A stretch of DNA of 64,000 nt from Sulfurospirillum sp. UBA2217 (GTDB lineage: Bacteria > Campylobacterota > Campylobacteria > Campylobacterales > Sulfurospirillaceae), in NCBI GenBank assembly GCA_002328495.1, contig DCUJ01000010.1, forward strand, positions 1 to 64,000, read 5' to 3'. The stretch's first letter is position 1. Every line of letters starts with the position of its first letter. Positions 33,223 to 41,653 of the stretch are shown in pieces. Under the pieces are notes generated by a model. That model was given only the letters and a program-made list of their open reading frames with translations, was not told the DNA's origin and searched no databases. Both the position numbers and the translations under genes were made by a program.

Positions 33223-35778
33223 ATGATGTCACAAAAAAAAGGCCATGTTCTCCACAAAGGGATACGTGCAAAAACATTTCCCATTATTGGTATTGGTGCT
33301 TCTGCTGGTGGGCTGGCTGCTTTTGAAGCTTTTTTCTCTAATATGCCAGTAAGTTCAATTCCATGTGCTTTTGTATTGGTGCAGCATCTTTCTCCTGATT
33401 TTAAGAGTAGCCTTGTAGAAATTATCAGCAACTATACACCAATGAGTGTTTTTGAAATAAAAGAGGGCATGATGGTGGAACCAAATTGCATTTATATCAT
33501 CCCTCCTGGACACAATCTTTCTCTCATTGATGGGGCATTGCGCTTATCAAATCCAATAAAAAAAGGGGGGCAACGTCTCCCCATTAACTTTTTTTTTAAC
33601 GCTTTAGCCAAAGACCAAAACCAAAATGCCATTGGAATAATCCTTTCCGGTACAGGGAGTGATGGAACTAAGGGGATTGTGAGTATCAAGCAAAATGGCG
33701 GTATGGTTATGGCGCAAAGCATAGCATCCTCTCAGTCAGTTGGTATGCCCAGTAGTGCTATTGAAACAGGTTTGGTTGATTATACCTTGGCACCAGAAGA
33801 AATGGGTGTTGCACTTATAAAATATATCTTGCATACAAAAGAAACCTTTTTATCAGAAACCCCTTTGAATCTTGTCCCAAACGATGAGATAGGACTTGAG
33901 AAGATTTTTCTCTTGCTTCGCGAAAAAACCGGTCATGATTTTTCACAGTACAAACCCAATACAATTCATCGTCGCATTGCAAGACGGATCGATGTTGTAG
34001 GCATTAAGTCATTGGAAAAGTATGTAAGTTATTTGCAAACAACTCCTGATGAAGTTGAAGCGTTGTTTCGAGATATTTTGATAGGCGTTACGCATTTTTT
34101 TCGCGATAAAAATGCCTTTGAAGTATTGGAAAAAATCATTCCTGAACTGTTAATGAATAAATCGATGCGCAATCCTTTCCGAGCATGGTCTTGTGGGTGT
34201 TCAAGTGGTGAAGAAGCGTATTCTTTAGCCATCCTCTTAGCAGAATACAAAGAGGCTTCTAAATTCTCGTTTTCGGTTCAAATCTTTGCAACTGACATTG
34301 ATGAGCGAGCTATTTCAAATGCGCGTTCAGGTCTTTATACTTCTGACATAACAGAAGATGTTTCTCCAAAACGCCTTGCCTCTTATTTTACACTAGGGTC
34401 TGATGGTAAAACATACCGAATCAATAAAAACATCCGTGATATGGTCATCTTTTCTGAACAAAATATTACCAGAGACCCTCCTTTTTCAAAACTTGACCTT
34501 ATCTGTTGTCGCAATCTTTTAATTTATATGAATCCTTCTTTGCAAAAAAAAATTATCCCCTTATTTCAGTATGCCCTCAACCCTAATGGCGTACTTTTTT
34601 TAGGCGCTTCTGAGGGTGTAGGTGAATTTGAGCATCTTTTTTCAGCGATAGATCAAAAATCAAAACTCTATCGTTGTATTGTCAATCCTAGTGATCCAAG
34701 ACGAAAGCTGATAGAGCATGTGATGCCCCTTCCTACCTTGGAGAGCAGACGTTTTGCCTCATCGAGCATGCCATTGGTGCGTGAACAAAACAAGCAGCCT
34801 TTAGCAAATGTTTTTATTAACGCTGGAGGTGATAAGCTTTATCTCTACAGCGAGGCTGGTGGACAAGGAAAAAATGGTCATGTTAACAACGAGGAAACAG
34901 CGTTAGAAGAGTTGCAGTCTGTGAATGAAGAGCTCCAATCGATTAACGAAGAACTCCAATCAGCCAACGAAGAGCTTGAAACCTCTAAAGAAGAGATGCA
35001 ATCCCTTAATGAAGAACTTTCCACGGTGAATTCCGAACTTCAAACAAAAATTATCGCGCTTTCTCAAGCCAATAATGACATGAACAATTTACTCTCTGGC
35101 ACAGGTGTTGCTACACTCTTTTTAGATAAAAAGCTTCATGTGATGCGCTTTACTCCGTCGTGTGCACTCATTATCAATCTTATTACAGTGGACATCGGAC
35201 GCTCCATAGGTCATATCGTCCCCAATCTCGTAAATTACACCTCATTGCAAGCCGATGCACAAACGGTCCTCGACACCCTTGTCACTAAAGAAATAAAAGT
35301 ATGTTCAACAACAGGCAAGTGGTATATGATGCATATTATTCCCTATCGAACCCTAGAAAATGTCGTTGAAGGGGTGGTGGTGAGTTTTGTGGATATTACA
35401 GAAATTAAAGCGTTACGTCGTTTGGCTGTAATTGTAAATGATGCCAATGATGCCATTATTCTGCATGATTTAGAGGGAAATATTCTTGCATGGAATAAAC
35501 GTGCAACGCAGATATACGGCTGGAATGAAGCAGAGGCATTAACACTAACGATGAACGATCGTTTACCTCAATCCATACGTAATGAAGCATTAGAAAAAAT
35601 CATTCAACTCAGTCGTCATGAAATTTTAGCTCCTTATTTTACAGAGCGACTTGCGAAGGATGGGTCAATGAAAAGTATTTGGATTACTGCAACGGCGCTT
35701 GTGGATGAAATGGGTAAACTGTATGCAATAGCTACAACAGAGCGTTTGGTTGATTGTTCTCTGGGCGTGCATGAATGA
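33223..35778 (+). CDS. CheB-CheR-PAS fusion sensor protein
   Basis: The 851-residue protein joins several modules. First is a CheB methylesterase domain (about 12-195: GIGASAGG, VLVQHLSPDF, GTGSDGTKG). A CheR methyltransferase follows (about 215-470: HRRIARRI, WSCGCSSGEEAYSLA, ATDIDERAISNAR, CRNLLIYM). Next is an EELQS-repeat coiled coil (about 555-625), and then two PAS-like domains. No REC domain or kinase core is present. This layout is known from large CheBR hybrid sensors. I chose ATG 33223 behind GGAG over TTG 33208. It is coupled by ATGA to a GGDEF-EAL gene. Confidence 0.9.
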   Translation: MMSQKKGHVLHKGIRAKTFPIIGIGASAGGLAAFEAFFSNMPVSSIPCAFVLVQHLSPDFKSSLVEIISNYTPMSVFEIKEGMMVEPNCIYIIPPGHNLSLIDGALRLSNPIKKGGQRLPINFFFNALAKDQNQNAIGIILSGTGSDGTKGIVSIKQNGGMVMAQSIASSQSVGMPSSAIETGLVDYTLAPEEMGVALIKYILHTKETFLSETPLNLVPNDEIGLEKIFLLLREKTGHDFSQYKPNTIHRRIARRIDVVGIKSLEKYVSYLQTTPDEVEALFRDILIGVTHFFRDKNAFEVLEKIIPELLMNKSMRNPFRAWSCGCSSGEEAYSLAILLAEYKEASKFSFSVQIFATDIDERAISNARSGLYTSDITEDVSPKRLASYFTLGSDGKTYRINKNIRDMVIFSEQNITRDPPFSKLDLICCRNLLIYMNPSLQKKIIPLFQYALNPNGVLFLGASEGVGEFEHLFSAIDQKSKLYRCIVNPSDPRRKLIEHVMPLPTLESRRFASSSMPLVREQNKQPLANVFINAGGDKLYLYSEAGGQGKNGHVNNEETALEELQSVNEELQSINEELQSANEELETSKEEMQSLNEELSTVNSELQTKIIALSQANNDMNNLLSGTGVATLFLDKKLHVMRFTPSCALIINLITVDIGRSIGHIVPNLVNYTSLQADAQTVLDTLVTKEIKVCSTTGKWYMMHIIPYRTLENVVEGVVVSFVDITEIKALRRLAVIVNDANDAIILHDLEGNILAWNKRATQIYGWNEAEALTLTMNDRLPQSIRNEALEKIIQLSRHEILAPYFTERLAKDGSMKSIWITATALVDEMGKLYAIATTERLVDCSLGVHE

Positions 35779-37670
35779 AAAATAGACGTGTTCTTGAAAA
35801 CACCTTACCCTTGTTGCGCGCAAAAGCAGAACGGCTTTTTTGGGAAAAGACCCATTCGCACGAAAAAGAGAGCTCTCTTCACATGGTTCAAAAAGAACTG
35901 CAAGAATTATGCATTCATCAAATCGAACTTGAAGTCCAAAATGAGGAGTTACGAGAGAGTAAAGAAGAACTTCATAGCACGAAAAAACGCTATTTGGACC
36001 TTTATGAATTTGCGCCTGTTGGGTATTGTACTCTCAATGAAGAGGGAGACATTATTCAAGTTAACCTCACGATGGCAAAATTACTGGCGATACCTAAAAG
36101 CAAACTGCTAGGTCAGTCTATCAAGACATGTATTTACCGTGAAGACCAAGACATCTGGTATCTTTACTGCCAAAAACTCATTAAAACGCATACAATACAA
36201 GCATGCGAACTGCGGATGACAAAGGGCGATGGTACTCCTTTTTGGGTACATTTGGATATATCTATTCAACGCGATACGCATAATGAAATCATAGTTCATC
36301 TCACACTGGGTGACATTTCCTCACACAAACAAGCTCAAATGGAGCTTGAAGCTACCGTCCATGCACTTGCCTATTACGACGCACTCACCAAATTACCCAA
36401 TCGTCGTTTGGTACAGGACCGTTTATCTCAAGCTATTGGTGCGGTGGAACGAAATGGCATTTGTGGTGCACTTTTTTTTATTGATGTTGATCATTTTAAA
36501 TTGCTCAATGATACCAGAGGTCATGATGTTGGAGATCTGTTGCTCATTGAAATCTCAAAGCGTTTGCAATTAAATATGCGTTTTGGTGATACCGTAGGTC
36601 GCCAAGGTGGTGATGAATTTATGATTCTCTTAAGTGGTCTTAGTGAGAAAAGTACAGAAGCAGCCGCTATGGCATTGCAGTTTGGTCAAAACATTTATAA
36701 GACTTTTGAAAAACCGTTTGATTTGAATGGCTTTGAATACAGTTGTAAAATAAGTATTGGTATATCCTTACTTCAAAAAGGTAGCAGCGTCGAAGAACTT
36801 TTTAAACATGCTGATATTGCGCTTTACCAAGCTAAAGATGCAGGTCGCAATACCCTTTGTTTTTTTGACCCTAAAATGCAAGAAGCGATAAATTTACGCA
36901 CGATCCTAGACTCAGACCTTCATTCCGCTATCGCACTTCAAGAATTTTGCCTTTTTTATCAACCACAGCTTGATAAAAAAGGCGTGTGCATTGGGGTTGA
37001 AGCCCTTATACGATGGAAACACCCTAAGCGAGGACTTGTGACGCCTTTTGATTTTATACCACATGCAGAAGATAGTGGATTGATTTTACCTATTGGTTTG
37101 TGGGTACTGAAAATGGCATGCGCTAAGCTTAAGCAGTGGGAGCAATACCCAGACAGGAAAACTCTTCACATGGCAATTAATGTGAGTACGCGACAATTTA
37201 GGCAGCCAAACTATGTCTTAGAAGTAGAAAGCGTACTTAAAGAAAGTGGTATCAATCCAGCTCTTTTAGAATTTGAATTAACCGAAAACCTTGTGTTGGA
37301 AGATATCGTTGGGAGTATTGAGAAGATGAGCGAACTCAAAAAATTGGGTGTGAGCTTTTCTATGGATGATTTTGGAACAGGTTATTCTTCGTTATCGTAT
37401 CTTACACAACTTCCACTCAGTCAACTCAAAATTGACAAATCTTTTATCGATAACATTCCTGGAAGTAAAAACAATGAAACTATAGTTCGTACCATCATTG
37501 CTATGGGAGATGGGATGGAAATAAAAGTTATCGCAGAAGGCGTAGAAATAGACGCACAAAAAGAGTTTCTCCTTTCAAATGGTTGCCATTTCTTTCAAGG
37601 GTATTTGTTTAGTACTCCTATCTCTGAAGATGAACTTGAAACTTTTTTGGATAGAAATACAGGTACCTGA
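35775..37670 (+). CDS. PAS-GGDEF-EAL c-di-GMP protein
   Basis: The 631-residue protein has an N-terminal coiled coil, a PAS domain (about 70-185) and a GGDEF domain whose signature is intact (GRQGGDEFMILLSG). An EAL domain follows, also with intact signature residues (GVEALIRWKHP, then NVSTRQF, FELTEN and DDFGTGYSSLSYL). Both synthesis and breakdown of c-di-GMP are therefore possible. The start overlaps the CheB-CheR-PAS stop by ATGA, so sensing and turnover are translated together. Confidence 0.92.
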   Translation: MKNRRVLENTLPLLRAKAERLFWEKTHSHEKESSLHMVQKELQELCIHQIELEVQNEELRESKEELHSTKKRYLDLYEFAPVGYCTLNEEGDIIQVNLTMAKLLAIPKSKLLGQSIKTCIYREDQDIWYLYCQKLIKTHTIQACELRMTKGDGTPFWVHLDISIQRDTHNEIIVHLTLGDISSHKQAQMELEATVHALAYYDALTKLPNRRLVQDRLSQAIGAVERNGICGALFFIDVDHFKLLNDTRGHDVGDLLLIEISKRLQLNMRFGDTVGRQGGDEFMILLSGLSEKSTEAAAMALQFGQNIYKTFEKPFDLNGFEYSCKISIGISLLQKGSSVEELFKHADIALYQAKDAGRNTLCFFDPKMQEAINLRTILDSDLHSAIALQEFCLFYQPQLDKKGVCIGVEALIRWKHPKRGLVTPFDFIPHAEDSGLILPIGLWVLKMACAKLKQWEQYPDRKTLHMAINVSTRQFRQPNYVLEVESVLKESGINPALLEFELTENLVLEDIVGSIEKMSELKKLGVSFSMDDFGTGYSSLSYLTQLPLSQLKIDKSFIDNIPGSKNNETIVRTIIAMGDGMEIKVIAEGVEIDAQKEFLLSNGCHFFQGYLFSTPISEDELETFLDRNTGT

Positions 37671-37763
37671 TTTAGATATTTAAGTCTTCTAATAAGTCAG
37701 ATAACATTATGATTGAGGATGAATGTAGGCTAAAAGTTTATCGATTTTTATAAGTAGATAGCA

Positions 37764-37789
37764 GTAAAGAGAGCTAAAACTCTCTTTAC
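37764..37789. terminator. Hairpin between convergent GGDEF-EAL and stress genes
   Basis: A perfect 10-bp stem, GTAAAGAGAG (37764-37773) with CTCTCTTTAC (37780-37789), has a 6-nt loop. The second arm runs into TTTACATGTA, a near copy of the iterated palindrome. Confidence 0.65.
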
Positions 37790-37796
37790 ATGTAGT

Positions 37797-38087
37797 TTAA
37801 GCGTTTAATTTTTTGGTAGTATCCACAACTGCTGTTTTGATAATTTCCCATTTGATTTCAAATGTTTTTCGCATTGCATCAAAAGTGTTTTCAGTTGATT
37901 TTACTAACTCTGCTAGTTTTACTTTTGCTTCTTCTACTTTTGCTTCAAATACTTTGATATTTTCATTCATACTAATTTTTGCATCAGCCGTTGCAGACAA
38001 AGATTTAGCTTTAAAAAGCTCAATTTCTGCTTTCCATTCCTTAAGTTCTGTTTCGATTTTTTCGATATAAAGTGCTTTATCATTCAT
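37797..38087 (-). CDS. Small coiled-coil stress-type protein
   Basis: The 96-residue, highly helical protein (heptads of Ala, Glu, Lys; EKIETELKEWKAEIELFKAKS) matches the general shape of the sll1863-like coiled-coil stress proteins. It has no signal peptide. I chose ATG 38087 behind AAAGGAAAC; the longer frame to 38168 adds residues without a ribosome site. It is the distal gene of a compact leftward cluster with a 49-residue membrane protein, a BON protein and a Lys-rich peptide. Confidence 0.7.
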   Translation of the reverse strand: MNDKALYIEKIETELKEWKAEIELFKAKSLSATADAKISMNENIKVFEAKVEEAKVKLAELVKSTENTFDAMRKTFEIKWEIIKTAVVDTTKKLNA

Positions 38088-38121
38088 GCTGTTTCCTTTA
38101 ATGTATAGATTGTTAGAATTC

Positions 38122-38271
38122 TTATAAGACGCGTCTACCTTGAATAATTCGAATGAGTACGACGACAAATGCTATAACCAAAAGGAGGTGTATAAATCCT
38201 CCCATGGTATAACTCGTAACGAGACCCAAGGCCCATGCAATGATAAGTAAAAGTGCTACGGTATATAACAT
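38122..38271 (-). CDS. 49-residue Lmo0937-like membrane protein
   Basis: The minus strand encodes MLYTVALLLIIAWALGLVTS, then YTMGGFIHLLLVIAFVVVLI and RIIQGRRVL. That is two TM helices joined by a TMGGFIH turn and a basic end. This is the pattern of the Lmo0937/DUF5670 small membrane proteins. AGGAG lies five bases upstream of the ATG. The gene is short, but the match and the ribosome site make it convincing. These proteins commonly sit near envelope-stress genes such as BON-domain genes. Confidence 0.85.
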   Translation of the reverse strand: MLYTVALLLIIAWALGLVTSYTMGGFIHLLLVIAFVVVLIRIIQGRRVL

Positions 38272-38284
38272 GGGAGCTCCTTAG

Positions 38285-39064
38285 TTAATTTTTATCAACA
38301 CTCATGGTATTGACAATGTAAGCAACACCATCAACATCCTCGACAAGCTTGGTAACCAAGTCTATCTCAGCATAGTTTTGTGCTTTTCCACCTACCGTTA
38401 CAACACCATCTTTCGTTTTAACACTGGTACGCATTGCACTAGTAGATCGATGAACAACTAAGGTCATTTTTACTTGAGCCGTGATAGACGCATCGTCAAT
38501 TTTTTCTGCCATCGTTTCAGGTTTTACAAGTTTCATATGGTTAAGAACACTCTTAACACCTTCAACTTTTTTGGCATATTCAGTGGTAAGATCTCTTCTT
38601 GCCTCACTTGTAGCAATACCCTTAAGCGTAACAACTCCGTTAGTAACATAGACTTCTGTTTTGCTAGCACTCACTTGGGTATGAAAGACAAGCGCTGTTT
38701 GCACTTTCATTCGTATCCATGTATCAGAGTTTGCTGCTAAACGATCTTCGCGTATAACGATTTTATTTTCAACGCTTTTGACACCGAAGAGTTCTTCAGC
38801 GGTATTTTCAGCCATAGGTTTGTGCGCATCATCAAAGACTTCACCGGACAACACAACAGCACCTTCTTTTGACGTAATTTTGATATTTTCATCTTTTAAG
38901 TACGTTCGATAAACATAACTTTTTTTGAACGATGACTCTATTGTCTCATCTGCATTAGAAGCAAATGCTGGTGTGTTAAGTGCTAACAATGTAGCAAGGC
39001 TAAGGGATGCTACTAAAAAAGAGTTTTTCAATGTGATGACGTGTGCATCAGACATTGTTTTCAC
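38285..39064 (-). CDS. Periplasmic BON-domain protein (OsmY-like)
   Basis: The 259-residue protein has a signal peptide (ending near AFA-SN). It carries three BON domains: KITSKEGAVVLSGEV, EVYVTNGVVTLKGIA and SVKTKDGVVTVGGKA, each followed by the typical VEGV/VDGV turn. BON proteins bind phospholipid or envelope surfaces and are often induced by osmotic or envelope stress. The start is GTG at 39064, overlapping the upstream stop (GTGA); ATG 39055 is an alternative. It is in a small stress cluster. Confidence 0.88.
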   Translation of the reverse strand: MKTMSDAHVITLKNSFLVASLSLATLLALNTPAFASNADETIESSFKKSYVYRTYLKDENIKITSKEGAVVLSGEVFDDAHKPMAENTAEELFGVKSVENKIVIREDRLAANSDTWIRMKVQTALVFHTQVSASKTEVYVTNGVVTLKGIATSEARRDLTTEYAKKVEGVKSVLNHMKLVKPETMAEKIDDASITAQVKMTLVVHRSTSAMRTSVKTKDGVVTVGGKAQNYAEIDLVTKLVEDVDGVAYIVNTMSVDKN

Positions 39065-39207
39065 TTTTTGGTCGCTTCCACTTTCTTATGCTCATCTTTA
39101 TGCTCATCTTTCTTTGGCTCAGTTACTTTAAGCGTATCTTTTTTTGGCTCTGTGCTTACAGACGCTTTTTTAGGGTCATTTGAGTGAGTTTTGTCTTGGT
39201 TGAACAT
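39061..39207 (-). CDS. 48-residue Lys/Glu-rich hydrophilic peptide
   Basis: It starts at ATG 39207 behind AAAGGATAT. The product is low complexity (repeats of TEPKKD and KDEHK), likely disordered and cytosolic. It overlaps the BON gene by four bases, so it is translationally coupled. No family was recognised. It could be a hydrophilin-like stress peptide, which would fit its neighbours. Confidence 0.65.
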   Translation of the reverse strand: MFNQDKTHSNDPKKASVSTEPKKDTLKVTEPKKDEHKDEHKKVEATKK

Positions 39208-39352
39208 GATATATCCTTTTATGTAGGTCGTTAGATATTGGGTTGTTCGCAGAGCATGAAAATACACCTTATGCAAAATAGCGCTACACAAGAACTCTTT
39301 GTATTGAAGAACGCTTGCATGATCTTTTACATGTAAACATCATAAGATACTT

Positions 39353-39371
39353 AGGTTATTTTTTAGTTATT
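39353..39371 (+). promoter_or_regulatory. GGTTATTTTTTAGTTA 11-nt tandem repeat
   Basis: GGTTA and AGTTA are separated by 11 nt, start to start. The same arrangement occurs at 40804-40823, 58397-58416 and, inverted, 58501-58520. It lies upstream of the leftward Lys-rich/BON cluster. One-turn repeats of this type suit OmpR-class response regulators. Confidence 0.4.
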
Positions 39372-39380
39372 TTATGGGGT

Positions 39381-39415
39381 TCTTTACATGTAAGGAAAAA
39401 CCTTACATGTAAAGA
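39381..39415. terminator. Hairpin of two TTACATGTAA copies after peptidase gene
   Basis: Perfect 15-bp arms (39381-39395 and 39401-39415) have an AAAAA loop, and each arm holds one copy of the palindrome. It lies just after the peptidase stop (39427 on the minus strand). Two homologous hairpins sit at 55340-55373 and 56951-56982, again next to a peptidase tail. Confidence 0.65.
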
Positions 39416-39426
39416 TTTGAAATGCA

Positions 39427-40350
39427 TTACTCTTGAAGTTTTCGATTGATCTCTTCAAGTGTAGCTTGAGATTCTACAACAAAGATACCGCCTGCATTCA
39501 CAGCTTCTAGTGCATATAATTTTGCTTCATGAAGTTTGTTTTCTTTGATCAAAGATTGAGCAATATTATTAAGAGCAACGGCATCATTGGGTTTTAAAAC
39601 AAGGGCACGCTTGTATTCTGCTGTTGAAAGAGAATGCTCCTTCATGTTAAAATGGATATTGCCTAATATCATAGCACCTAAATACGATAAAGGATGTTGT
39701 TTGACATAATTTATCGCTGTTAGTTTGGCTTGCTCTTTGTATCCAACTTCTGCCATGTCAGAAATAGCATTGATTATCTCTTTTTCACTTGAAGCCACGG
39801 GTAACAATGGTGGTTTTAGTGCGACAATAGCCCAACTTCCGCCTCTAACAAAAAAGGTTTCAAACTCATCAAATCTCATCCATGTTGGATTTGTTGTTGT
39901 TCCAGCAAGATAGATTTGTTGTTTATCTGTATCAAAACCTGTGACAACAGAGTAGTGCCACACAGGTATAGCAGGAAGACCTAAGTTAAATAGAACCAAT
40001 ACCGGTCTGTTATTGGATACTTCACTTAAAACAGCACTTAGGTTTTGATTGATTTCATAAGGAATTAATCCATAATGTCTTGCCGTTGCTTTCATCTCAA
40101 CTTGGAGTGTTCCTTTAAGTTCAGGAGTAAATGTACTTCCTATAACATCCCCATAAATAAAATCAATATGTTGATGATTTAATAAGGTTGCTAGAGAAGA
40201 GGGACCACAAAAGTACTCATCTTGTGGGTAAACGGCTAAAGAGAGCTTTTTGGACTCCAAAATTGACTTATCCATTAATAAATAATCATAATTTTTTGAA
40301 GCGCAGCCTGCAAAAAGTACTACAACTGCGCATAACAGTAGATGTTTCAC
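39427..40350 (-). CDS. PA2778-like lipoprotein cysteine peptidase with TPR
   Basis: The 307-residue protein has lipobox FAGC (Cys16) and a C39-like peptidase domain with Cys48 in DEYFCGPSSLATLL and His132 in VWHYSVVTGF. A TPR-like pair follows (about 205-300). It is probably anchored in the outer membrane, facing the periplasm. It overlaps the upstream PA2779-like gene by four bases. This pair is repeated at 57-58.3 kb, where the catalytic Cys is Ser. Known PA2778 homologues are paired with PA2779 but their role is unclear. Confidence 0.85.
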   Translation of the reverse strand: MKHLLLCAVVVLFAGCASKNYDYLLMDKSILESKKLSLAVYPQDEYFCGPSSLATLLNHQHIDFIYGDVIGSTFTPELKGTLQVEMKATARHYGLIPYEINQNLSAVLSEVSNNRPVLVLFNLGLPAIPVWHYSVVTGFDTDKQQIYLAGTTTNPTWMRFDEFETFFVRGGSWAIVALKPPLLPVASSEKEIINAISDMAEVGYKEQAKLTAINYVKQHPLSYLGAMILGNIHFNMKEHSLSTAEYKRALVLKPNDAVALNNIAQSLIKENKLHEAKLYALEAVNAGGIFVVESQATLEEINRKLQE

Positions 40351-40724
40351 TGTACACTTTTCGTAAAGCCATAAACTTTTGTATACCCTAAAATATCAGT
40401 AATCAAAAGAACAATGAATATAAACACAATAACACCTAAAATACCTCCAGCGCCAGCACCCGATGGCAGTGTATCTATCTCTTTGCTAATTTGAGAAATT
40501 TCTTCATCCGTTAGTGCAGCGATTCTTGCGTGTATATTCTCGCTACTAACCCCCAGCATAGAAAGTTTTTCTTGCACCTCTTGTTTATTCAAAAAATTAT
40601 CGATGCTCTCAGTTGAGGGTGACGCATGCAATAATTGTTTTGTGCTGATAACTTCAGCAAACATGGATGTTGTAAATAAAGAGAGTGAGACAAAAAAAGC
40701 CATAACCAATTTAAAACGATTCAT
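40347..40724 (-). CDS. PA2779-family protein
   Basis: The 125-residue protein has a signal peptide (to about residue 21, MFA-EV). A helical segment follows with KQEVQEKLSMLGVSSE and LTDEEISQISKEIDTLP, then a Gly-rich hinge and a C-terminal TM helix. This is the PA2779 pattern. I chose ATG 40724 behind TAAGGAG. It is translationally coupled to the peptidase. Its paralogue at 57916-58293 is also 125 residues long and keeps all these parts. Confidence 0.85.
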   Translation of the reverse strand: MNRFKLVMAFFVSLSLFTTSMFAEVISTKQLLHASPSTESIDNFLNKQEVQEKLSMLGVSSENIHARIAALTDEEISQISKEIDTLPSGAGAGGILGVIVFIFIVLLITDILGYTKVYGFTKSVQ

Positions 40725-40803
40725 AATGAACTCCTTAATAAGTAAAAAGTATTTACAAGCTTGTATCAAGCACGAGGGTCTGTTGCTACCATCATAATGT
40801 TAA

Positions 40804-40823
40804 ATGGTTATTTTTTGGTTACT
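40804..40823. promoter_or_regulatory. GGTTATTTTTTGGTTA 11-nt tandem repeat in divergent promoter
   Basis: The repeat lies between the leftward PA2779/peptidase operon and the rightward response-regulator/FIST-kinase operon. Nearly the same 20 bases (ATGGTTATTTTTTGGTTATT) sit upstream of the second PA2779 copy at 58397. The response regulator encoded next door is a candidate binder. Confidence 0.45.
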
Positions 40824-40939
40824 AAAAAAGGGGTGAATTGCGGTGGTTTAGTAGTTCAAAATACATAGCATAAAAAAGCAATTATTGCGCTATAGTGAAA
40901 CTCGCCCGTATTATTTTGCCTCTTGATAAAGGATGCACC

Positions 40940-41653
40940 ATGTTAGATTTAGGCGTTATGTCGTGTTGCAATCGCTACACAATTTTATGTGTTGACGATG
41001 AAAAAGAGTTTTTAGACTACCTAAGTTCCATTCTTAAACGCTATTTTTTAAAAGTTTACGCTGTTTTATCTGCAAAAGAGGCGTATGAGATTATTGAAGA
41101 GCACCCTATCGATATTATCATCACGGATTTGTATATGCCAAAAACCAATGGCATTAATTTTATTAAAAAAATACGCTCTGAGCGCTCAGCGATTTCAGCT
41201 ATCTTCTTAACCGCGTGTTTTGAAAAAGATTTTTTACATGCAGCTGTCCCTTTGGGGCTTGATGCGTATTTGAGAAAACCTGTTTCGCTTGAAAAATTAT
41301 TTTTTACCCTGCAACACTCTATTGAGCTTATAGAAAATCGCTCTTCAAAAACTTATGTACTTAAAGGTGGGGTTTCGTTTGATTTGATAGATGAAGTTGT
41401 TTATGCAACCTCTAGCCGTAAAATCATCGATGTGACCCAAAAAGAGTTGGCACTGTTGTGTTTACTGATTAAAAATGAAAATAATATTTTGAGCAAAAGT
41501 GTTATTGAAAGCTATCTGTGGGAATTTGAGCCTGCGGCTGAGAGTTCTGTTAAAACACTCATTAAAAAACTAAGGCATAAAATTGGGGAGAGTGCTATTG
41601 TGACACACAGTAACATAGGTTATTCTATTGTTCTTGAGGAGAAAGCATTATGA
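40940..41653 (+). CDS. OmpR/PhoB-family response regulator
   Basis: The 237-residue protein has a REC domain (ILCVDDEKEFLDYL, phospho-acceptor Asp in IIITDLYMPK, Lys in LRKPVSLE) and a winged-helix output domain (DVTQKELALLCLLIKNENNILS, then SVKTLIKKLRHKIGE). I chose ATG 40940 with AAAGGA upstream; a GTG at 40895 is less likely. It is coupled to the FIST kinase by ATGA and divergent from the PA2779/peptidase operon. The 11-nt tandem repeats in the divergent promoter could be its target. Confidence 0.9.
   Translation: MLDLGVMSCCNRYTILCVDDEKEFLDYLSSILKRYFLKVYAVLSAKEAYEIIEEHPIDIIITDLYMPKTNGINFIKKIRSERSAISAIFLTACFEKDFLHAAVPLGLDAYLRKPVSLEKLFFTLQHSIELIENRSSKTYVLKGGVSFDLIDEVVYATSSRKIIDVTQKELALLCLLIKNENNILSKSVIESYLWEFEPAAESSVKTLIKKLRHKIGESAIVTHSNIGYSIVLEEKAL

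Noticed and set aside
39326..39415. CRISPR-like repeat array
   Set aside because: Three TTACATGTAA copies lie close together, but two form one hairpin and spacers are neither regular nor repeated. No cas gene is present.
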